Part shown: positions 23,181-33,779 of the stretch, piece after piece
Numbering within the stretch: the stretch's first letter is position 1
How the letters are laid out: each line of letters begins with the position of its first letter
Origin: Ornithodoros turicata
Lineage: Eukaryota; Arthropoda; Arachnida; Ixodida; Argasidae
Direction: 5' to 3'
Length of the DNA stretch: 64,000 nucleotides
NCBI RefSeq assembly: GCF_037126465.1
Contig: NC_088201.1
Coordinates: 232,706,258-232,770,257 of the forward strand
The notes under the pieces: generated by a model
The model's database searches: none
Seen by the model: the letters and a program-made list of their open reading frames with translations, nothing else
What the model was told of the DNA's origin: nothing
Made by a program: the position numbers and the translations under genes

Positions 23181-24325
23181 ACGGGCAGCACAGCGTAGTG
23201 ATGGCAATGGTTTAATAGACAGAATGATAATGCGCGTGACATGCGCACGCCGCTGCTAACACCACCGTCGTCGTCGTCGTAACATTGCCCCCCTCCCCGA
23301 GGCGTGTCCTCCGGGGCACGACAGATGGAGAATGCAATGCTATGGGGGCACAACAGGTGTCGACGATGATGAGCAAGGCAACGGTGGGGCGAATGATGGA
23401 GATGTGTCCCGATGCGGGAACGTACAAATGGTGGGCGATGATGGGGCGCTGGTGAATTGACGCTGTGCTGCCTCCACGGGGTCTGTGTCGAGAATATCCC
23501 TCACTGGGCGCTGCCGTCGTGGGCGTCGTTGGGCGTCTTCGGGGCTGGGGCATCTTCGGGGCTTCGGCGTCTTCGGGGCTTCGGCGTCGTCTCGTCATAG
23601 GGTCGGGGCTGAGGCGTCGATGGCCACGACAACAGCGCTTTCAACGAAGGGTGCCCCGCACCTCCACCAAATGATACGGGCAGCAGCGTCGAGATGGCAA
23701 TGATTTAATGACAGAATGATAATGCACGTGACATGCGCCCGCCGCTGCTGACACCACCGTCGTCGTCGTCGTAACAATATAATGAGCCCCTCCGCAACAG
23801 GGATCGTTCAGATACGAAACCATATCGAGAACAAGCAAACTAACATGCATTTAAACGCACCAAGGTTAACGTGACCATATTCCTCCGACCCCACTGCGAG
23901 ACATCGGAGAGGGGGGGGGGGCTATCAGCAAATAAAATACATTTCACTTCACCAATTCGCAGTGCGGTTACGTTTCCCTGTATTTCAACTGGTATTGCGT
24001 AGTAACGTTTGACGTGTGTCTAGCAGAACGATACGAGGTCGATGTAATAGGAGTGCACCAGTCTCTGGTAGGAGTCTGTATTCTTAAGCCAGTTTGTATT
24101 CTGTCTTTTGTATCTCCTTTGCGGCGTGGAGATTAACCGTTATTACAGTTTTGCAACGTTCATACCTGCCTAGCGCACATATTAAACAATTTTACGATGA
24201 TGTATTCTGTTACTGTGTCCTTATGCTTCTATGGATATATGAACGGATAATCTAGCCCCCCAACTTGCTGAATCACGGAATCCCCACTTGGTCATTCTCG
24301 TCATCGTCGTGATGGATAATCTTGG
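23181..24325. repeat. Direct duplication and GC-rich minisatellite; no gene
   Basis: About 100 bp at 23180-23285 (ACAGAATGATAATGCGCGTG, CACCACCGTCGTCGTCGTCG) recurs at 23675-23775. A CTTCGGGGCTTCGGCGT minisatellite lies at about 23535-23600. Long ORFs here are a product of this skewed composition. Confidence 0.6.
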
Positions 24326-25473
24326 TATTCACCCTTTCAATGTTTACAAACAGAAAGCGCAACCGGAAATTGACTAGGGTTCCCAGCGTCTGCATGTGGC
24401 ACTACGCCCTTTCACTCATTTAAGTTACACCCTTTCATTATTTGTAAACAGTGAAAGGGTTTAAAGGAGTACAGAGGGCCATCCTAAAAAAATTCAGGTT
24501 AAGACGTCTGATGAAAGTGTGTGTGTAATTTTACCGAATAGCGCGAAAGGGTTTGCTGTGTGCAATTTGTTTCCCAGAAAAAAAATTCACATAAACATAG
24601 CTCCGCGCGTTCACCCTTAACTCGCCACTCCGAGTATAACGAGGAGGAGGAGGTATGATGCCACGTCACCGATGACGTTACAGGGAGGACACGTTCTGGT
24701 TCGCCGGTCAGTGGGCGTCCGCGAGTGCCTTGTCCCTTTGCCGCCGTAAACCAGTTTTGCCAGTTCTCCCGGGAGAATTGGGGATAGAAGGAGCGGCCGA
24801 ATCATGACCGAGCCAATAGCAATGCTCTTTCAGAACCCCGAACAGCCGAATAGCAGACGACAGCGGAGTAGCAGACAACATTTCTCTGGACCAATCAGCG
24901 AGCGTGATCCTTGTAGCGTCAGCGCGAGGTTCCAGGCAGATCACAGGCTGGTATTGCTCTGCACCGCCGTTGCGCACGGTCGCTTTTTGCGGCGTACATT
25001 AAAACCAATTTCTGTGATAATTATGACTCTGTGGTGTGAATTACTTCGCGTGGTGCATCTCACTGGTCTACTTAACAGTTTTATAGGAAAAAAACAGGGT
25101 GTTAAAAATGACTTCTGTGCTACTTAAACCGAAACGAATGACACGGCGAGGCACCACATGTAGCCGCTGACTCTGGGAGCCCTACACTCTTAGAAATGAA
25201 CTTCACCACATAGCACGCTCCTAGCCAACCATCACCCCGAATGACAACGTTCTCGCCCCTGATTTGTTGAAAACGGGAGGAGGAGCCTATTTTGTGCCGT
25301 GTATAATGGACACAAAATAGGCTCCTCCTCCCGTTTTCAACAAATCTAGGGCGAGGACGTTGTCATTCGGTGTGATGGTTGGCTAGGAGCGTGCTATGTG
25401 GTGAAGTTCATTTTTAAGAGTGTAGGCAACTTCCGATTGTGCTATCTGTTTGTAAACAGTGAAGGGGTGAATA
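24326..25473. mobile_element. Element with ATTCACCC...TTTACAAACAG inverted ends, containing a MITE
   Basis: Left TATTCACCCTTTCAATGTTT followed by ACAAACAG, inverted at 25446-25473. The same CCCTTTCA...TTTGTAAACAG motif recurs internally near 24420. The second CACTCTTAG MITE (25185-25422) sits inside it. Confidence 0.55.
25185..25422. mobile_element. TA-flanked MITE (CACTCTTAG family), copy 2
   Basis: 238-bp palindrome with the same ends as 9145-9361. TA lies at 25183-25184 and 25423-25424. The central palindrome is longer (AAAATAGGCTCCTCCTCCCG on both arms). Confidence 0.87.
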
Positions 25474-27012
25474 TCACGACCATTCGGCTCCCACGCAGCT
25501 TGATGAAGAAAACGAGCCCATGCGTTCTTTTTTCTTTTTCACAAAGTAGTCTCATAGGGATGGCTTATTAGCGAATGCATCACAATATTTAATTGGCAGG
25601 ACCGTGGAAACATGTGAGTCGGAAGAGGCCAACGTTGGAGTAAAACATCTTCTTTTGCCGACGTTTTCTTCCTTTTTTTTTTAATTCGCGCATCGTTCCA
25701 GCCAAAAGTGGTACAAAACGCCGTCCCCATGTATAGTCTGGTGGGACAGCGTGACCACGACCACAAAAGTGGGATCGTCCCGCCTCAATCGGGACGCGTC
25801 AGGTCACATTATGCAAAGGGCAGTTGTATGATCACATTATACGAAGGACTGATTGGTCCCGAAGCAAGACCAAAAGTGTTTTTTTTTTCATCCTTCGGAC
25901 ACGAAACCATATCGAGGAGAAAAGAAAAGAAAAAGAAGAAAAGAAAACCCTGGCGATCTACACAGGTACAGGTGGATGACATTCCGGACTAATGTGTGAG
26001 GCACATGAATCTTGCCTGTCTTGGGTAGTTAACTAAGTGGAACTTGCTAGTTTGCAGCCCGCTGTGGATTATGTCAGGTATTTATGGCAGGCCATTCTTC
26101 TCCAATTGGGGCAGGGTGGCAGCTTGCTGTACGGTACGGAGGAGTGTGTGACACTGCTCGCTATTCGAACCTGTTTCTTTTCTTCTTTTTTTTTCAGTTA
26201 TGTTCTAAGATGTTTGTGATGTTTGAGAATATCACTGGGTTAGGTGTAGCAAGCACATGCGAAATTTGGTATGGCAGAGTGTCGTAGCTTCTGAAATAAC
26301 GTCGTAACATCGTTGGTTTGGGAGTAAAATCAACGGCGTGTGCTCACTAGGTTGTACAATGACGTCAACATGAGATATACCGCACCTTAGCCGAGGTAAC
26401 GTGAGTGTGAAGCCGCTATAAAGGTACAGTTGGAGTAAAGATAACGGTTCAATTGTCATCGTTCAACCGATCAAAATGTGATGAAGTCTATGTGCGTACC
26501 CAATAAGCTATGTTAAAGGGGCTGAGACAGGCCATTCCATGTTATCCCAGGTAAACTTAACAGACGCTTCTTTGCATCAATGTGATCCTGTATTGAAAGT
26601 TTCATAGCAGAGAGGGTGATAGAACCGGAGAAAATGGGCACCGCGAATACCGAAACCCATGCAGCGGGGGGGGGGGGGGGGGGGGTGACAGGAATTATTG
26701 ATTTTAAGCCCGCCATCACCAGATTAAAGAGTGTCTGACTTAAAATGCTCCTTTGGGGGACTCTTTGATGAAACTGACGCCTGGGGCTTTAGTCTTGGGA
26801 TGTACAGACAACGGCAGTTTGGTCCGTAAGGAAGTCTGGGAGCCAGCTGATGGGTCGACCGGATACAAAAAAAAAAAAAAAAAAAACGCAAAGCGTGCCG
26901 CACACAAATGTGCGAGAGTATATCACATGCGTGACTGATATCAAGAAAGTCGATACTACGATCCGCCGATGAGAACGAGCACGTTGGACTGAAGAGACTA
27001 GGTCGAGAGCAC
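25474..27012. other. Intergenic, no gene recognised
   Basis: A G run of about 21 bases (26667-26687) and an A run near 26868-26886. ORFs are short and unrecognised. Confidence 0.4.
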
Positions 27013-27208
27013 ACGTTAGTTTTCTTTTATTGCTGGAATCTGATCTTTGATGTGGCCCAGCGCATATTCCACACCTTGTAGCACTTCGGCAACTTCGAGC
27101 GGTATAGCCAAACCGTTGGCAGTTACAGCACTGCATGGGGCCTTCTGTGTACTCGTGGACTATGAACGTCTGGAGTCCTACGGCAATTCGGTAGGGAACG
27201 AAGGAACG
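27013..27208 (-). pseudogene. LINE ORF1 (gag-like) zinc-knuckle fragment
   Basis: The minus strand reads PYRIAVGLQTFIVHEYTEGP then MQCCNCQRFGYTARSC and RCGICAGPHQRSDS. This is the paired CCHC region of LINE ORF1 nucleic-acid-binding proteins. Both knuckles are damaged: the His of the first is Tyr and the last Cys of the second is Ser. Confidence 0.7.
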
Positions 27209-27292
27209 AACGAACGAGCGAGTTTCTTGTGCCCAAGGACGGCCGCAAGTGCCTTGGTGTTAGCGCACTATGAAATTACAGTAATGTACATA

Positions 27293-27622
27293 CAGGGTGT
27301 CCCACCGAAAAAGGGCCAGGGGCTAAGGAAAAAACGGAGTGCTCTACAAAAATGGAACCAACTGTATGTGCCTGACAGTTGTGTGGTTTATCCAAAAATA
27401 TTTTTTCATCGCCCCTTGTCAATTAATTAGCGGTAATTAATGTTCAAACTTTTTAATTATTGGTTTTAGCTCAAGGGGCTTTAGCTTAATTGACAAGGGG
27501 CGATGCAAAAAAAATATTTTTTGATAGACCACACAACTGCCAAGCACGTACAGTTGGTTCCATTTGTGTAGAACACTCCGTTTTTCCTTTAGCCCCTGGC
27601 CATTTTTCGGTGGGACACGCTG
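27293..27622. mobile_element. Palindromic TA-flanked MITE, CAGGGTGTCCC ends
   Basis: 330 bp. The arms CAGGGTGTCCCACCGAAAAA and GGGCCAGGGGCTAAGG are inverted at the right end (one change in the terminus). TA on both sides (27291-27292, 27623-27624). Same terminal motif as 59986-61735 and 60697-61590. Confidence 0.82.
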
Positions 27623-28159
27623 TATGTACAACAAAACACGTTAGTGATATAAAGGAAAAGGCAGGAAGGCAATAATCCAAGGCACTAGGAGGTGAGAAGA
27701 ACATACAAATGATAAACATATCGGGGACATAATTGCAAAATGACACGGAAGAGGCTCAAAAAAGCACAATATTTCAGGCAACTTTTGAAAGAGTACAATG
27801 AAGAGAAAAGAAGGTAACGAGACAACAAAAATGAAGACAGCAGGAACAAATAAGTCGGGTCAGGATGGCATCATTTAAGGCAAGCAATATGGTGGTTTTA
27901 AAAGCAGTGCATGAGGAAAAGTATCACATGAGGACGAAAAAGAGATCACCAAAATTTGACAACGTGCGAGTGGGTAATAACGCCAGGTTTTACGCACATG
28001 GAAGGACGGTGGATTGCGAAAGGTACCATACGAATAGCGAAAAATTACGCAGCTTGTCAAGAGGGGGGGGGGGGGAATTGACAGTGGAACATACACATTT
28101 GTAGGGGAGTGAGGCATCAGCAATTTGACACCGCTTTGTTAGGGGGAGGAGTTTAAGGT
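27623..28159. other. Intergenic, no gene recognised
   Basis: A G run near 28063-28074. Possibly the decayed middle of the LINE ORF1 whose ends lie at 27208 and 28733, but not alignable by eye. Confidence 0.35.
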
Positions 28160-28167
28160 GTTCTAAG

Positions 28168-28644
28168 CAGGTCCCACAAACTCACTTCGGAAAAGCGTGC
28201 AACGAAGAAGGCCGCCACTAGATACCCCACTGTTGCCGTTCCGGATCACTTCAGCGCGCTAGGTTTAGCGGCAAAATGTTTTTGTTGTTTCTGCGAATAA
28301 ACCTAGTCTTTATATGTCCAAATAAAACGCGTATAACAATTTTCTGTGTCGTGTTTTACTTTTTGGTCCCGTTTTTAAACGTGTTGAGCGATCGGAAGGA
28401 TCTAGTGCACGGCTGCGTGCCTCACATAGCGTACCTGTCGTACCAGGCGCCACAGGCGCAGTCGTCCATTTCTCATTCGGTGACTTGGCCTGGCTTGGAT
28501 TGTGCTTCAACTGGATCTTTAGCGCGCTACAATCCAATGCAAGCGAACGTCTGGTAACAATGGGGTATCTAAGGGCGGCCTCCGGCATTGCACGCATCGG
28601 GATAAGAACAAATACATGGGAAAATGGCGACCTTGGGGGACCTG
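28168..28644 (+). mobile_element. hAT-type non-autonomous element, copy 1, with 8-bp TSD
   Basis: Ends CAGGTCCC and GGGACCTG with subterminal inverted repeats (GGCCGCC, TAGATACCCCA). Flanked by perfect GTTCTAAG duplications (28160-28167, 28645-28652). It is 477 bp. It carries open frames on both strands that are also open in copy 2 at 49480. Confidence 0.9.
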
Positions 28645-28732
28645 GTTCTAAGGATACGGGTTATGGTTTGAAAAGCCATGATGACACTGCGTAACGGAGT
28701 GAACACATCACCACCATCTTCTACCATTGAAT

Positions 28733-29196
28733 CCCGAACCTGTCGCCTTCCGGGAATAATGCCTGCAATACTGAGGTAGAGCAAAGGTATTCGTTTGAGT
28801 ACTCCTTGGGAACATCATAAACCTTGCTCATATTTCTGCCATACGATTGGGCATTGATGGTAGCACATGAATTCCAGCTAAACACTTAGCTGACAAAAAG
28901 TGGTCGGCAGCCGCTTCAGACCGTACGGAGACGAAGAGAACATCCCGATTGGAACGGCGGTTCATAGCCTGTGGTTGGGCTAGCAGGCGCATCTCAGCAG
29001 CGAATGATTTCAGACTCACCCTCCAAAAGGAATAGCCACTAGATGCTGGCCGTGTGGGAATGCGACCGGCCCTATTCTTCCTGTACGTGACAATGGTGAA
29101 CGAGTCATCAAGAATTGTAGCAGCGTTGGCATCGTTCATCTCATCTCTCCGGTGGGGAGCGACCGATACCAAAGTGTCCTTAGCGTTACCAGGCAC
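28733..29196 (-). pseudogene. LINE ORF1 N-terminal fragment
   Basis: A minus-strand frame from 29196 has DDSFTIVTYRKNRAGRIPT, SGYSFWRVSLKSFAAEMRL and RDVLFVSVRSEAAADHFLS. After a frameshift near 28828 it has MSKVYDVPKEYSNEYLC. The SFWRV...L..E...A...LL/FLS pattern is that of LINE gag-like ORF1 proteins. It is in the same orientation as the zinc-knuckle fragment at 27013, so the two may be one element split by later insertions. Confidence 0.55.
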
Positions 29197-29478
29197 ATTC
29201 GTGTCCTACCAAACACCACACAATACGACTATTTGTGACTAAAACTCGGAATTTTGACATTTTACGTCTATTTCCACGACTGTACCCATGACTGGACCTT
29301 TTTATGGCCCCTGCTATTCCCAAGTGCTGCAGTGAGGTGACTTTCGGCCATTACTGGCAATTATGATGTGTCGTTTGAGTTGGCTCCCAACCACGACTCG
29401 ATTTTCCGTAACTGCTGTTGCTACAACACTGTAAATACTAAAAACTAACAACAATTGTACGATGGCAGTTGAAGAAAA

Positions 29479-29552
29479 GGCACCAGCAGGGGGATTCGAA
29501 CCCATACCATCTGATTGCCGGTCAGAGACGCTAACAATTACACCATGCTAGC
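29479..29552 (-). mobile_element. tRNA-derived SINE head
   Basis: 74 nt with an acceptor-stem match (GCTAGCA with TGCTGGT), an A-box-like TGGTGTAATTG, an anticodon stem TCTGA/TCAGA with loop CCGGCAA, and a perfect B box GGTTCGAATCC. The T stem is only partly paired and the loop lacks U33, so this is a tRNA-derived repeat, not a tRNA gene. A decayed second copy lies at about 29799-29870. Confidence 0.65.
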
Positions 29553-29798
29553 TACCCTCTCTTCAACCTACCAAGAAATGCAGGAAACACTGGGACCACG
29601 CACTCAACCTCAACACATTTTGTCTTAGACTCTTGCCATTCACTCCCACATTCGTACAGAGGAACACGCTCGTACGCTCGGCGCCATCTTTTTTTCATGT
29701 AGCGTTGTAGTGGATGAGACAGTTAAACATGGAAGGAAAAACAAAGCCTCGAAGGAAAAGCCTCGGAACACCCAGTTGTATATTAAAAAATGGCGTCG

Positions 29799-29870
29799 GT
29801 TTAAGAAGAGGCATCAGCAGTGGGATCCGAACCGATACCCTCTGATTGCCGGTCACAGTCTTTACCAACA
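29799..29870 (-). mobile_element. Decayed tRNA-derived SINE head
   Basis: Shares CAGCAG-GGGAT-CGAACC, ATACC-TCTGATTGCCGGTCA with 29479-29552. The B box is mutated (ATCCGAACC on the plus strand). Confidence 0.5.
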
Positions 29871-30163
29871 TGGAACCCAGCAAACACCGTTTGTAACTCC
29901 TGCGGGGAACTCTGACTTTTCACGTCTATTTTGACGGGCTGAGATAAGTATATGTAGTTGTTAACCACTGGTAATAGTGATATGTCATTGCAAAAATGCA
30001 TCATATGTAATACATGTTTAGGCCTGTTCCGACATATAGCGATTTGTTATATAGCGCTAAGAAATAGCGCGACATTTTCCTCCTCGTAGTGCTCGAAACA
30101 GCTAACAATTAGCGCTTGCCGAAGGTGAGCTCTCAACTTTTCCAGTGCGAATATCAGCATTGA

Positions 30164-30714
30164 GGCCAGTTCCCACATATAGGGCTTTGCTACATAGCGC
30201 TAGAAAATTGCGCTATATCTTCCTACTCGCATTGCTGCGAACTGCTATAAAACCACCCTTGTCGAAGTAGAGCCGCGGCCAGCTTTTCTAGCTCTATTTT
30301 GAGCGGGGTATGTGCGTTAACCAACCCAGAGCTTCTTTCAGGCGTGACGTCGCGGAAGCTGGGGTTTGTTTTGCTTCCGATTACTCGAAGTAAAAAAGCG
30401 GGAAGGCAAGGACGACGCGAAAATGTCCACGAGTTTCATCTGCCGATGCACGGCTGCTTGGTTACTATAGTTCTGTATCGTGATCAGAGCATCGAAAGTG
30501 TCATCCGCGTTCATGCTGCGGATACCCGACGCAGACCGTAAACAATCACGGTAGTTCCGGAGCATCACGTCGCAACGAGATATCCCGTGACTGCAGCAGG
30601 ATATAGCGCTCTGTGCTCGGTTGTATGTGAGAACGGCAAGCAGAAAAACAGCGCCACATTTTAAGAGCTATTTTCTAGCGCTATAAAGCGAAGCGCTGTA
30701 TGTGGGAACTGGTC
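30164..30714. mobile_element. Shorter foldback relative nested in the 2.2-kb element
   Basis: The ends GGCCAGTTCCCACATATAGG and inverted GACCAGTTCCCACATACAGC resemble the host element's ends, with GCGCTA-rich subterminal repeats. The shared interior motif ACGTCGCGGAAG also occurs at 30757. Confidence 0.65.
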
Positions 30715-31052
30715 TTTACATTCGTGTAGGCCAAGGAGGAGGCCCTTCAGCGATGACGTCGCGGAAGTCGTGGAGTTTCATTGGTTCCGCATTTCACTGC
30801 ACGGCGACCGCTTTTGTACCTTCAAGTCTGTCGTCCAAAATGTCTGGTAATTTTTCGTTCTGTCAGTCGATCGAACTTGTTCGTCTGCATGTTGTCCAAT
30901 GTCTTGTGCGTCATGACGGGAGAGACCGGGAACCATCACCAAACTTCGGCTAAATCATAGCACTGGCGCCGCTTTGCAAGCGTGAACATAACGTCCGAGA
31001 ACAGTGAGCGCTGTGCTTGCGCGCTTTTTTGTTGCGCTATATTAGCGCACTG

Positions 31053-31471
31053 CAGTGGCGTAGCCAGACCTCCAAGTTAGGGGGGGGGGGCTCGATACCA
31101 AAACTCGCCTCACTTCGCCCCCTCCCACTGATCATGGGTGCAACAAAACACACATACTTATGCACCCTACAAAATACGGATGAAAAAATAAGAAGGAATG
31201 AAAATAATTGGTTTGGACGTTCGCAATACGATTGCATGTATAGGCTGTCACGAGATTGGAAGTATTTTGAAAAGCTCATAGTTTGAAAACAATTCAAGAG
31301 TGCTGCTTAGATAGACGTCATGAACTGCAAGAACTTTCGCGATCGTCACACTGGTCTCACCCTCCATATATTATGTTCCGGTCGGATTTTCACGATTGGC
31401 GTGGGTCTGTCCAAGGCAGGTGGGGGGGGGGCTCGAGCCCCCCCCCCAGCCCCCCCGTGGCTATGCCACTG
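31053..31471. mobile_element. hAT-type element in the loop of the foldback
   Basis: Termini CAGTGGCGTAGCCA and TGGCTATGCCACTG, flanked by GCGCACTG (31045-31052) and GCGCACTA (31472-31479), a 7/8 duplication. Long G and C runs lie just inside the ends. It is 419 bp without a transposase. Confidence 0.75.
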
Positions 31472-31899
31472 GCGCACTACTACTACTGGCCTCTTCCGAC
31501 ATATAGCGGCGCGCTAATCTAGCGCTACAAAACAGCACGCAAAAACAGCGCTCACTGTTGTCGAACGGTTCACACTTGCAAACCGGCGCTATACTGCCAA
31601 AATTTAGCGGAGGTTCTGTGGTCGTTTCTGGTCTCTCTCATCATAGCGCCTCCGGAGTTCGACAGCATGCGGAGTTGCGGACGCACCAGTTTGATCAACT
31701 GACTAAACGAGGAATTAGCGGGCATCTTGGATGACAGACTCGCCGGTTGGAATGCGGCCGCCGTGCCGTGAAGTGCGGACGCAAAACAACTCCAGGACAT
31801 CCGGGACGTCATCGCTGAAGCAGCTCCTCCCATTGGTCAACACGAATGTAGTGCTAACATTAGCGCTGAGAAATATCCATATCCGCCATTACCCGGTGC

Positions 31900-32125
31900 C
31901 AGCTGTGCCGTCTGGGGTTTTTCCTGGGTTTTCCTTGGAAGCTTTCAGACATGTGTCGGCACAGTTCCCGTAGAAGTCGACCCTGGACGCACATTCCCCC
32001 AGGGCGTCAGTCGTGACGTTGCCCACCTCTGTGAGGCCGACAACGGCGAGCCCTTTCACCATCACCACCACCACCACGTTGACCAAAAGTTGACCAAAAG
32101 TTGACCAAAAAGTTGACACGAGCTC
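31900..32125 (+). mobile_element. SINE fragment, subfamily B tail
   Basis: Contains GCCGTCTGGGGTTTTTCCTG, GTCGGCACAGTTCCCGTAGA, CCTGGACGCACATTCCCCCA and GTCAGTCGTGACGTTGCCC. It ends in ACC repeats and three TTGACCAAAAG units. Related to 40985-41225. Confidence 0.7.
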
Positions 32126-32235
32126 AACTGCGGCAGGCGCTAATTTTTAGCGTCTTGGAGCACTGCGAGGAGGAAGATATTGCGCTATTTTTTAGCGCTA
32201 TATAACAAATCGCCATATGTCGGAACATACCTTTA

Positions 32236-33293
32236 GTCTTTCGTAATCACATAAATGAACTCACGTCTGAAATAGCGCAAATATATGGTCACAAAAATGT
32301 CATAGTTATCACCGATAGTGATAGCATTCCTGCTATATATTTTTTGAAGGAGCAATACTCTAGAACCGGAACATTCACGCATACCACGCTGTGTGTCAAT
32401 CACGGCGCCCAATTATAGTGTTATCGCTTCTGATTTCAGAAGACCGCTGGGCGTAAGCGTTCTTTTATGACAAGTAGCACCTCTGACACAGAGGCAATCT
32501 TCAGAAGAACTGCAACACAGATTGAGACGATATACTATGATCATACGTATCAGTGTAGAGTATAAGTAAAACGATTGAGCAATGGTTGACCAAGCTATAC
32601 GCGTAGTATTGTACCAAAGGACGAAAGGAATACTAGACTCAGCCAAAAACATGTCACTGTGACACAAATCCTGGGGAAAGTTGTGAGAAAACAAAATATG
32701 CCTTAGCCGTTGCCAGGATCTAGGATTTTGTGAGATACGAAACTAGAGATCGCCGCGGGGGGGGGGGCGCTCATTTCTGCTATTTGTAGGAATTCAATGT
32801 CGCCGCGGTTTGCAGGTAAAATCCGGGTTCACCCGCAAGGCGTCCGCGGACAGTGTGGGTAAACACGCAGTACCCACACACCCTAAATTAACATTTAGCG
32901 ACACTAACTTACTTAATATATTGGTAGTTTCCCCAGCCTTCATGGATAAAAATACCCAAAAAATTAAACCCATTTTCTCACATAGACCACGGTGATTCTA
33001 ACTTTCACCGGCGCAGGTGTCTCTCACTTAAATACCTGACCAATTCGACACCGAACAAAAAGCGAAGCAGCGCGCATTCGTCGAAATCAGTTCTCTTTTC
33101 TGACATGTTTTGCTGTTTTGTTATTTGCGACTAGAAAATCAGTGTCGCTGCAGGTTGCGGGTGGCTGCGGGTGTACCCGCACTGTGTCCGCGGGTAGCGC
33201 GGGTATACCCGCATTGGATGCCGTATATACGCCAGGGGATTCTAGCTGCGTAAAATATGACATAACGCACAGGATATGGAACGTGCGAGGCAA
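32236..33293. other. No gene; possible decayed foldback with GCGGGTAnCCCGC motifs
   Basis: Motifs like GGGTTCACCCGC (about 32826) and GCGGGTATACCCGC (33199-33212) may mark a decayed element between about 32800 and 33220. A G run lies at 32757-32767. Confidence 0.35.
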
Positions 33294-33596
33294 TAGACCT
33301 CTACCCGAGAAACGTCATCATGACGTTGCTAGACAGACTGAAACCGAAACAAATCGGAAGGGGAGGGGGTTCCACGAATGGGCACTTGTCCGGTGCCTCC
33401 TATTGAAAGCAAAAAAAAAAAAAAAAGAGTAGGACCGAAGGTCGCGTCCCTTTGAGGGACCATCGTAATCCCGTCAAGATTGTGGCTTCCTGCGCTACCT
33501 TGTTCGCCCCTAGCTTCGGGCGTAGTTGAAGTCTACCAAATTGGTGGCGCTGTCGAACACTATGACGTCATTTGTTTACAAACAGGGAGAGGTCTA
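33294..33596. mobile_element. Foldback element with TAGACCTCT ends
   Basis: Left TAGACCTCTACCC and right GGGAGAGGTCTA are inverted, with ACGTCATnATGACGT-like motifs near both ends. A related end occurs at 48791-48840 (TAGACCTCAACCCG, then AAATGACGTCATAGTG). Confidence 0.55.
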
Positions 33597-33639
33597 TACG
33601 GTAGTAAAATCGATAACAGAATCAATTTTTCGATGCATT

Positions 33640-33645
33640 TTTATT
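33640..33645 (-). terminator. Poly(A) signal of gene 2
   Basis: AATAAA on the minus strand, about 135 nt downstream of the gene 2 stop. Confidence 0.6.
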
Positions 33646-33779
33646 GCCATCAACATTCCATGAACTACTCGCTCGCACGCGTACAATGAATGCTCAGATG
33701 GTGACGATGAAATTACACAATGCGCCGATGCCTCCGTAACACCCACATTCCAACACTCACACTTTCTTGACTACTTCGG

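Larger units (their letters stand above)
30021..32231. mobile_element. 2.2-kb long-arm foldback element with three nested insertions
   Basis: The ends GGCCTGTTCCGACATATAGC and its complement GTTCCGACATATGGCG-TTTG are flanked by TTTA (30017-30020, 32232-32235). The left arm (30021-30163 plus 30715-31052) pairs with the right arm (31472-31899 plus about 32126-32231). A related 551-bp element lies at 30164-30714, a hAT element at 31053-31471, and a SINE at about 31900-32125. No transposase seen. Confidence 0.7.

Noticed and set aside
23212..23850. Several 60-128-codon frames in GC-rich DNA
   Set aside because: They overlap on both strands and follow the (CGT)n and CTTCGGGG repeats, with no family resemblance.
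26667..26687. Long G runs as regulatory quadruplexes
   Set aside because: Many such runs exist. Several are LINE 3' termini, and nothing links the others to genes. Homopolymer length may also be a sequencing artefact.
29479..29552. Functional tRNA gene
   Set aside because: The T stem is poorly paired, U33 is missing and a decayed relative lies nearby, so it is a tRNA-derived repeat.
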